From the NCBI GenBank assembly GCA_033855775.1, contig JAWVFT010000039.1:12428-76427 (forward strand): DNA of 64,000 nucleotides. The letters are read 5' to 3'. The notes under the pieces are model-generated. The model ran no database searches. It was not told where the DNA came from and saw only the letters and a list, made by a program, of their open reading frames with translations. How positions within the stretch are numbered: the first letter of the stretch is position 1; each line of letters begins with the position of its first letter. Source of the DNA: DASVTR01 sp033855775 (GTDB lineage: Bacteria; Acidobacteriota; Blastocatellia; Pyrinomonadales; Pyrinomonadaceae). This document shows positions 58,472 to 64,000 of the stretch, piece after piece. The translations under genes and the position numbers were made by a program.

Positions 58472-60562
58472 TCAATCGCTTCTCCCAAATTCGATATGGA
58501 CGACTTGCCCTGCGTCCACCTCCGCGCCCGCCGTCGGGCTTTGTTTGAGGGCGCGTCCTTCGCCGCTCGCTTCGAGTTGGAGTCCGAGTTGGGCGCAGAC
58601 GCGCGCCGCATCGCGGACGCTGCGACCGCGCAGGTCGGGCATGACGACGGCGCGGCGCGTCGCGGTCGTGTACACAATTTCAGAGCGGCCCGCGCGTTCG
58701 TCTGCTTCGTCGTCATATGCGACTTGCGGCAGCGTGGCTTGCTGCTCGGCGCGCTCGCGTTCCTGCTCGGCGCGCACTCTGGCCGCCGTCTCGATGGCCG
58801 TCTTGCTCTGCGCGAGCAACCCGGAAGCGGGCGCGTCCTTCAACTCCGTGTCGGGCGCGACGTTCAATTCCGGCAAAATCTGTTCGGCGATTTCCCGAAA
58901 GACCGGCGCGGCCACATCGCCACCGTGATACGCCCCGACGGGTTCGTCTATCACGACGATGATGACGACCGACGGATTCTCGACGGGCGCGAAGCCGACG
59001 AACGAGCCGATGAACTTCGTCTTCGAGTAAGCCTTGGTCTTCGGGTCAATCTTCTGGGCCGTCCCCGTCTTGCCCGCCGCCGTGTAGCCGTCTATCTGCG
59101 CTCGCTTGGCCGTGCCGTTCAAGGTCACGCCTTCGAGCATGTGTCGCAACTGCTGCGCCGTCTCGGCCTTGACGACGCGCCGCTCTTCGGGCTGAGCCTG
59201 ATAGACGAGCGAGCCGTCAACGCCGCGCACCTCGCGCACCAGATGCGGAGCGATGCGAACGCCGTCGTTCGCCAGAGCCGCAAAGGCCGCGGCCATCTGC
59301 ACCGGCGTCACGCCGACTTCCTGCCCAATCGCAATCGAACCCATTGATGACGGCTGCCATCTATCAACGTCGCGCAGAATCCCGACCGTCTCGCCCGCCA
59401 ACTCAACGCCCGTCCGCGAGCCGAACCCGAAGCGCTTCATGTACTCGTGCATCTCTTTGTCGCCGACCCTTAAGCCGAGCTTAATCGCCGCCACGTTGCT
59501 CGACTTCGCAAGGGCATCAGCGATAGTCAGACTGCCGAACGCATGATGGTCGTGGACGAGCCGCCCGGCCACCATAATCGAACCCATCTGGCAATCAATA
59601 TGGTCGTCCGGCTTGACCAGGCCCTTTTCGATGGCCGCCGAGTAAGCGACGATTTTGAAGGTCGAACCCGGCTCGTAAATATTCTGCAAGGCTTGATTGG
59701 CGCGCGCCTCAGCCTTTGAAGAGCGCACGTCGTTCGGGTTGAAAGTCGGGGCGTTAGCCAAAGCCAGAATCTCGCCCGTGCGCGGGTCGAGCACGATGGC
59801 CGTGCCTGACTTGGCATGAGAGTTCGTGACCGCTTTCATGAGCGCTTGCTCGGTTCTGTGCTGCACCATCTCATCTATCGTCAGCACAACCGTCTGGCCC
59901 GGACGCGCGCCCTGCTCAAAGCTCGAATACGGATGCCCGCGCGCATCCATCTCGACGAAAACCTTGCCCGCCTCGCCCTGTATGCGCTCGTTGTAAGACT
60001 GCTCGATGCCGCCCAAACCCACTTCATCGAGCCCGACAAAACCGAGGACGTGCGCCGCCAACTCATTGTTCGGGTAATAACGCTTCGACTCTTTATAAGA
60101 ATAGACGCCCTTCAACTGAAGCGCGCGAATCTGTTGCGCCTGCTCGTCGTCCAGCTTGCGCGCGACCCAGACGAATTTTCGCTTGGCCGCTTGCGCTTCC
60201 TTCAAACGCGCGGCGAGCGTCGCGCTCTCCGTCTGCGCAAACGGGGCGAGCCGCGCGGCTGTCGCTTCGACGTTCTCGATTTCGTAAGGCACCACGAAGA
60301 ACGACTCGGCGTTGATGCTGCGCGCCAGTTCGCGTCCCTGACGGTCGAGCACAAGGCCGCGCAACGGAGTCGTCGGCAAAGTGTTCTCCTGCTGGTCGCG
60401 CGCGCGCTCCTTCAACCAGTCGTGCTCGACGGTTTGCAGGTAGACGAGCCGCGCCCCAATCGCAATCATCCACGCGGCCAGCGTCAGGGAAACTATCAAC
60501 GCACGGCGGTGCGAAGTGTCAGGGCGGGCTTTGGCTGAAGCGGCAGGGTGACGTGGGCGCAT
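58472..60562 (-). CDS. ftsI: FtsI/PBP3-type transpeptidase with C-terminal PASTA domain
   Basis: A 696-residue class B penicillin-binding protein, cross-linking septal peptidoglycan. A short basic N-terminus and one membrane helix (about 25-45; ALIVSLTLAAWMIAIGARLV) are followed by the dimerisation domain. The transpeptidase domain has YEPGSTFKIVAYS (SxxK), KSSNVAAIKL (SxN) and AGKTGTAQK (KTG). One PASTA domain ends the protein (about 625-690; VVMPDLRGRSVRDAARVCAQ, LKQSPTAGAEVDAGQVVHIE). PASTA domains bind muropeptides or regulate the enzyme. The start at ATG 60562 is preferred over 60622. Confidence 0.94.
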   Translation of the reverse strand: MRPRHPAASAKARPDTSHRRALIVSLTLAAWMIAIGARLVYLQTVEHDWLKERARDQQENTLPTTPLRGLVLDRQGRELARSINAESFFVVPYEIENVEATAARLAPFAQTESATLAARLKEAQAAKRKFVWVARKLDDEQAQQIRALQLKGVYSYKESKRYYPNNELAAHVLGFVGLDEVGLGGIEQSYNERIQGEAGKVFVEMDARGHPYSSFEQGARPGQTVVLTIDEMVQHRTEQALMKAVTNSHAKSGTAIVLDPRTGEILALANAPTFNPNDVRSSKAEARANQALQNIYEPGSTFKIVAYSAAIEKGLVKPDDHIDCQMGSIMVAGRLVHDHHAFGSLTIADALAKSSNVAAIKLGLRVGDKEMHEYMKRFGFGSRTGVELAGETVGILRDVDRWQPSSMGSIAIGQEVGVTPVQMAAAFAALANDGVRIAPHLVREVRGVDGSLVYQAQPEERRVVKAETAQQLRHMLEGVTLNGTAKRAQIDGYTAAGKTGTAQKIDPKTKAYSKTKFIGSFVGFAPVENPSVVIIVVIDEPVGAYHGGDVAAPVFREIAEQILPELNVAPDTELKDAPASGLLAQSKTAIETAARVRAEQERERAEQQATLPQVAYDDEADERAGRSEIVYTTATRRAVVMPDLRGRSVRDAARVCAQLGLQLEASGEGRALKQSPTAGAEVDAGQVVHIEFGRSD

Positions 60563-60708
60563 CTTTCGTGGTTGATTCCTTCTCTGGATGCACGCGTGAG
60601 GGGAGTGCCGTGTTCCAGACACGCGTGACAGGAGATTGCCAACTCAAACGACTTCCAACCGCGCTGCATGGGGAGACAGCAGCGAAACTGCTTTGTGCGC
60701 CTCGCGGG

Positions 60709-61101
60709 TTAGCGACCGAGCGAAGCTGTCGGGGCGACAAAAGCGGGAGCCGAGCGCGTCGCCGTCTGGCTCAGGCTGCTACTGACTGTTCCGAGTTGCG
60801 CGGCCTGCACGGGCTGAAGGCCGAGGCCCCGCGCCTCGCTCTCCAACCGCGCCGGAGACTCCAATCTCCCGCGCTCAAGCAACAGGCGTTGCTCCTCTTC
60901 CAGGAGTTGCGCTTGTTCACGGCGCAGGGCTTCTGTCTTGTAACCGTGGCCCACCGCCGCGAAATGCTGCCCCGCCGCGAAGACGAAGCCGCCCGCGAGC
61001 ATGAGCCCGCAAAGCAACAGCAAGGCCAGCCGCCTGAGAGCGGGCCAATCGCGTTCGCGTCGGATGGTGTAGTTCAACTGGTGCGCGGGTAATCTTCTCA
61101 T
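60709..61101 (-). CDS. ftsL: FtsL-like cell division protein
   Basis: A 130-residue bitopic protein. A short basic N-terminus leads to one membrane helix (about 21-42; LRRLALLLLCGLMLAGGFVF), then a leucine-zipper-like coiled coil (REQAQLLEEEQRLLLERGRL) and a short tail. Sequence identity of FtsL is always low. Position between rsmH and ftsI is the main support. A longer frame to 61212 would overlap rsmH by 62 bases, so I start at ATG 61101. Confidence 0.8.
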   Translation of the reverse strand: MRRLPAHQLNYTIRRERDWPALRRLALLLLCGLMLAGGFVFAAGQHFAAVGHGYKTEALRREQAQLLEEEQRLLLERGRLESPARLESEARGLGLQPVQAAQLGTVSSSLSQTATRSAPAFVAPTASLGR

Positions 61102-61150
61102 CGCAATCTCGGCCTCGAATTTATCAATCCAGTCGGCGACAGCCTCGGCT

Positions 61151-62113
61151 TCAAAGCTTACGGCAGGCGCGAAGCTTGGCGCTTCGCGCGCGCGGATTTT
61201 CCTCTCTCTCAATCTCGCCCGCCGTGATGGGGCGACGCGTCAAAATTTCAACTACGCGGCGCGCGCCGCAAACGCAAATTGGAATCCGCGGCGGGCATTC
61301 GCAATGACCGCTCAAGCGACGCAACGCCTGCTTCATGATGCGATCTTCAAGCGAGTGAAAGCTGATCGCCACAAAGCGTCCGCCCGGCTCTAAAATGTCA
61401 ATCGCCTCTTCGACGAACTGGCTTAAGCCTTCAAGCTCACGATTGACAGCGATGCGCAGAGCTTGAAAGGTTCTCGTCGCGGGATGCGTGTGCTCCGTCT
61501 TGCGCCACCCGACGGCGCGCGCGACCAACTCGGCCAACTCGCGCGTCCGCGTTATCGGCTCTCCACGTTCTCGCTTTTCAACAATCCAACGAGCGATGCG
61601 ACGCGAACGTCGCTCTTCCCCGTATTCAAAAATGATGCGCGCTATCTCTTCCTCCGGCAGCCGCGCCAGCAAATCCGCCGCCGTCTCTTCATCGCTCCCG
61701 GCGTCCATGCGCATGTCAAGCGGAGCATCCTGACGAAAACTGAAGCCACGCGCGGCGGCGTCTAACTGAAGCGAAGAGACTCCCAGGTCAACCAGCACCC
61801 CGCGCGCTTCGCTTTCTCCCAACTCGGCGGCCACACGCGCCATCTCAAGAAAGTTTGCGTGCGCGCTGCGAAAGCGTTCGCCGAATCGCGCGAGGCGTTG
61901 GCGCGCATATTCCAGAGCCTCGCGGTCGCGGTCAATGCCGAGCGCACGCGCTTCCTCAGAGGCTTCAAGAATTGCTTCGCAATGGCCGCCGAGTCCGAGC
62001 GTGCCGTCAATAAACAGCCCGCCGCCCTCAGGCCGCAGCAATTCAATCGTCTCTTGTAGCAACACGGGGCGATGGGGCGCGCCCATGCCCCCCATGAGCG
62101 CAGCCATCACCAC
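61151..62113 (-). CDS. rsmH: 16S rRNA m4C1402 methyltransferase RsmH
   Basis: A 320-residue SAM-dependent methyltransferase (MraW). Seen: HRPVLLQETIELLRPEGGGL, FIDGTLGLGGHCEAILEAS (SAM loop), LGIDRDREALEYARQRLARF, GVLVDLGVSSLQLDAAARGF, FQALRIAVNRELEGLSQFVE and FVAISFHSLEDRIMKQALRR. The start may be 62113 or an ATG slightly inside (MGGMGAPHRP). It follows mraZ, across a repeat block. Confidence 0.96.
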   Translation of the reverse strand: MVMAALMGGMGAPHRPVLLQETIELLRPEGGGLFIDGTLGLGGHCEAILEASEEARALGIDRDREALEYARQRLARFGERFRSAHANFLEMARVAAELGESEARGVLVDLGVSSLQLDAAARGFSFRQDAPLDMRMDAGSDEETAADLLARLPEEEIARIIFEYGEERRSRRIARWIVEKRERGEPITRTRELAELVARAVGWRKTEHTHPATRTFQALRIAVNRELEGLSQFVEEAIDILEPGGRFVAISFHSLEDRIMKQALRRLSGHCECPPRIPICVCGARRVVEILTRRPITAGEIEREENPRARSAKLRACRKL

Positions 62114-62127
62114 CGCCCCGTGATCTC

Positions 62128-62232
62128 AAAGAACAGTAACGAACAGCGAGTGACAGGCAGCAAGTAGGAACGAGAAGCCGGATGGCTGAAGAGTGTCTGT
62201 TTTTTAAACTCGTCACTCGTCACTTGTCACTG
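62128..62232. repeat. TGACGAG-family repeat between mraZ and rsmH
   Basis: GAACAGCGAGTGACAGGCAG on the rsmH side and AAACTCGTCACTCGTCACTT next to the mraZ stop are parts of the same heptamer family as 2221-2324. The spacing between mraZ and rsmH is thereby about 120 bases. Confidence 0.65.
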
Positions 62233-62236
62233 TCTT

Positions 62237-62677
62237 TCAAATTCCGAGGCGCGCAATTGCCGCCTCGTCCTCTTCTGTGTAAGGGTCGGAGAGAAGTCGC
62301 TGTTGAAATTTCTCCAACTCCCAAACTTCCAGATATGTCAAATAGCCGAGCACCGCCACGTCGCCATAGATGCCTGCGCTTTTGCGCAGCAGCGGATGAA
62401 TCAAAATTCGCCCCTGCCCGTCCATCGCCGTCTGCTGACCGTAATAGTTTGTCCGGTCAAGGAACTTGCGCCGGGCCGTGTCCATCGAGGGCAATAACGC
62501 CAAACGCTGTTCGATGGCTTCCCATTCCGGCAGCGGGTAAATCCGCACGTTTTCCCCGGTCAGACTCGTCACATAAACTGCGGTTCCGTGCTTTTCTTCG
62601 ACGATGCGACGAAAGGGAGTCGGGACTTTCAGACGACCCTTGGAATCCATGCGGGCCGTGTAATTTCCTCGCAGCAT
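62237..62677 (-). CDS. mraZ: Transcriptional regulator MraZ
   Basis: A 146-residue MraZ with two AbrB-like halves: MLRGNYTARMDSKGRLKVPT and TNYYGQQTAMDGQGRILIHP, each with the DxxGR motif. MraZ binds repeats upstream of its own gene and represses the dcw operon. The start at 62677 (MLRGNYTARMD) matches the family. The frame extends to 62701 but no start signal supports it. Three matching boxes lie upstream at 62763-62787. Confidence 0.95.
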   Translation of the reverse strand: MLRGNYTARMDSKGRLKVPTPFRRIVEEKHGTAVYVTSLTGENVRIYPLPEWEAIEQRLALLPSMDTARRKFLDRTNYYGQQTAMDGQGRILIHPLLRKSAGIYGDVAVLGYLTYLEVWELEKFQQRLLSDPYTEEDEAAIARLGI

Positions 62678-62762
62678 AGGGTTTCGGCGGGTGGCAGGCA
62701 ACGCGGGGCGCTTAAACCTTTAAGTAAAACTTTAATGATATTGCACAAGCTGCTCAGAAAAG

Positions 62763-62787
62763 CCCACTTCCGACCACTTTTCTCCAC
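62763..62787 (-). promoter_or_regulatory. Three MraZ-type boxes, 10-bp spacing
   Basis: Read leftward, GTGGA, GTGGT and GTGGG each occur with five-base spacers (62783-62787, 62773-62777, 62763-62767), about 86 bases before the mraZ start. This is the known MraZ operator layout: TGGG-like repeats once per helical turn. An AT-rich stretch between boxes and mraZ (TATCATTAAAGTTTTACTTA) should hold the promoter, but no clean -35/-10 pair is seen. Confidence 0.75.
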
Positions 62788-62801
62788 CCGCGGCGCATAG
62801 T

Positions 62802-62821
62802 ACGCCCCTCTTAAGGGGCGT
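62802..62821. other. 8-bp hairpin upstream of the MraZ boxes
   Basis: ACGCCCCT and AGGGGCGT are exact complements around CTTA. It lies in the 362-base divergent gap between mraZ and the ZIP gene. It could be a further operator or a terminator. Confidence 0.35.
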
Positions 62822-62987
62822 GTCAAGAAGAAAAAAACTGTTTGACACAGAATTTTTAAGCACTAAATGGTGTAATAATCGCTATTTTGCCGGTTCTTGG
62901 GAGCAGTCTTAAGCAGTCAAGTTGCTGACTCGCTCTCGCAAGGAGTCGTTTGGTGGAGCGGTTTGATAGCCAAGCGGAGGCTCATCA

Positions 62988-62995
62988 TGTATAGT
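62988..62995 (+). promoter_or_regulatory. Possible extended -10 of the ZIP gene
   Basis: TGTATAGT, an extended -10-like element, lies 45 bases before the ZIP transporter ATG. The -35 region is poor. No zinc-uptake-regulator type palindrome was recognised. Confidence 0.3.
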
Positions 62996-63039
62996 GCGCC
63001 ATGCCTTTTGATAGAAAAACCGGATGAAGAGCAGACTGA

Positions 63040-63834
63040 ATGGAGACTAGTTTCGGCGGGCTTCTTCTCTTCGGCGCGTTGGCTGCGCTGGCAAATCTGT
63101 TTGGCGGATTGCTGGTGGCCTCGCCCGCCGGAGTCCGCCTCGACCAGCGCTTTCTCAAGTATCTGGTGGCGTTGGGTGCGGGCTTCATGCTGGCGGCGAT
63201 TTTCATAGAGATTGTGCCGGAAACCGTCGGCATTTGGACGCAGAACCGGACGGGTGACGAGGCCGCGCAGTCAGTTTTGGGAGCGATGACGCTGCTCTTG
63301 GCGGGCTATCTGCTGATACAACTTTTCGAGCATACCATCGCGCCGCACTTTCACTTCGGCGAGGAGACGCACCCGGAACACGTCATTCGTCCTTCGGCGG
63401 CCTACACGGCCATCGGCGGCCTGATGATTCACACTTTCTTTGACGGAGTTTCGATTGCCGCCGCGTTTCTGGTTGATTTCAAGGTCGGGCTGCTGGTCTT
63501 CATCGCCATCCTGCTGCATAAAGTGCCGGAAGGTTTTACGGTCGCCTCAATTATGCTGGCTTCGGGTCGGTCGCCGAGCAAGGCGCGCACGGCCAGCATT
63601 GCGATTGGGCTGGCGACGTTCGTCGGGGTCATCAGCGTCGCTCTGCTCAAGACTAAAATCCAGTCGGCGGTCGCTTACGCTTTGCCCTTCTCGGCGGGAG
63701 TGACGCTCTACGTCGCGGCGAGCGATTTGATTCCAGAGGTCAATCATAAGGAAGAGAAGAATCCGCTGGTTTCGATAGTAGTCTTCGGCGGCGTCGCGTT
63801 CTTTTACCTGCTGCATCGCCTGATTGAAGGATGA
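63040..63834 (+). CDS. ZIP-family divalent metal transporter
   Basis: A 264-residue ZIP protein with about eight membrane helices. The metal-binding helices are clear: HTFFDGVSIAAAFLVD (TM4) and HKVPEGFTVASIMLASG (TM5), each with the family His and following acidic residue. A His-rich loop (APHFHFGEETHPEH) precedes TM4. ZIP proteins bring zinc, iron or other divalent ions into the cytoplasm, but some bacterial ones work both ways. Divergent from mraZ. Confidence 0.93.
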   Translation: METSFGGLLLFGALAALANLFGGLLVASPAGVRLDQRFLKYLVALGAGFMLAAIFIEIVPETVGIWTQNRTGDEAAQSVLGAMTLLLAGYLLIQLFEHTIAPHFHFGEETHPEHVIRPSAAYTAIGGLMIHTFFDGVSIAAAFLVDFKVGLLVFIAILLHKVPEGFTVASIMLASGRSPSKARTASIAIGLATFVGVISVALLKTKIQSAVAYALPFSAGVTLYVAASDLIPEVNHKEEKNPLVSIVVFGGVAFFYLLHRLIEG

Positions 63835-63875
63835 CAGCGCGGCTCTCTTTAAGAGGGCAGAGGGCGAAGGTTTCT

Positions 63876-64000
63876 AGAAGCTATCTCAAAAATAGTCGTG
63901 CTACGATTTCAGCATGGCACGACGCGAAGAACTAGCCGACGAACAATGGTCTTTGATAGCGCCGCTTTTTGACCAGCCGCCAACCATCAGAGGTCGCGGC
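63876..64000 (+). mobile_element. Left end of an IS5-family insertion sequence
   Basis: After a CTAG (63874-63877) begins AAGCTATCTCAAAAATAGTC, typical of IS5-family ends, and 36 bases later a transposase starts. CTAG fits the YTAR target duplication of IS5-type elements. The right end is outside the window, so the boundary is approximate. Confidence 0.6.
63914..64000 (+). CDS. IS5-family transposase, first 29 codons
   Basis: The N-terminus MARREELADEQWSLIAPLFD followed by QPPTIRGRG matches the DUF4096-type start of IS5-family transposases (LxDEQWxxIxPLx...GRP). The DDE catalytic core lies outside the window. It cuts the end of the segment and shows a recent mobile-element insertion next to the ZIP gene. 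Confidence 0.85.
   Translation, partial: MARREELADEQWSLIAPLFDQPPTIRGRG

Overview
The window is GC-rich (about 60% by eye) and densely coding. It reads as a chromosomal segment of a Gram-negative-type bacterium, most plausibly an Acidobacteriota of the Blastocatellia kind. That placement is inference. It rests on MoxR/DUF4159 next to a PilT ATPase, an Hfq-like protein with long tails, response regulators with long low-complexity tails, a PASTA-ended FtsI inside a full division cluster, and many heptamer-type intergenic repeats. No rRNA, tRNA or CRISPR was seen.

Layout. 1-5 kb: pilT, a TPR protein and moxR-like genes, a DUF4159 protein and a GAF-SpoIIE phosphatase. 5.2-10.8 kb: an accessory-looking DNA-metabolism module. 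Leftward it has an XRE repressor, a ParDE pair, an ImmA/IrrE-like protein and a DnaG-like TOPRIM protein. Rightward, from a promoter overlapped by a perfect inverted repeat, it has a small coiled-coil protein, a SWIM zinc-finger/Rad52-like fusion and an HTH-like protein. The gene set resembles the Deinococcus IrrE-DdrO-DdrA circuit and is the best candidate for an undescribed system. 10.9-14.2 kb: small enzymes (two VOC proteins, an NTF2-like protein, an isochorismatase-like hydrolase, DUF6766). 14.3-23 kb: an S41 protease, a minimal cytoplasmic-looking S8 protease, an ABC exporter with odd Pro/Gly/Met tails, an 87-residue peptide ending in a CxC...CxC hairpin, a TlpA-like redoxin, a STAS protein and an RHH-like protein. 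23.3-36 kb: paired M16 peptidases, a Ycf48-like protein, a VIT/VWA protein, an MFS transporter, a heptapeptide-repeat ORF, XdhC-type proteins and an Mpo1 homologue. 36-45 kb: nadC, valS, two response regulators, a GspG-like protein, pdxA and an Hfq-like gene.

45-62.7 kb is the division and cell wall (dcw) cluster, all leftward: mraZ, rsmH, ftsL, ftsI, murF, mraY, murD, ftsW, murG, murC, murB, ftsQ, ftsA, ftsZ. murE and ddl are missing from their usual places. Three 10-bp-spaced MraZ-type boxes precede mraZ. The right end holds a ZIP metal transporter and the first codons of an IS5-family transposase.

Two kinds of repeat pervade the window. The first is short 7-bp-like degenerate repeats at transcription-unit ends, which have run into the 3' ends of murB, ftsW and murD and lengthened those proteins. 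The second is exact 21-bp tandem repeats: a 10-unit array at 17.3 kb, a roughly 22-unit array at 32 kb and a fresh 2-unit duplication inside an xdhC-like gene.
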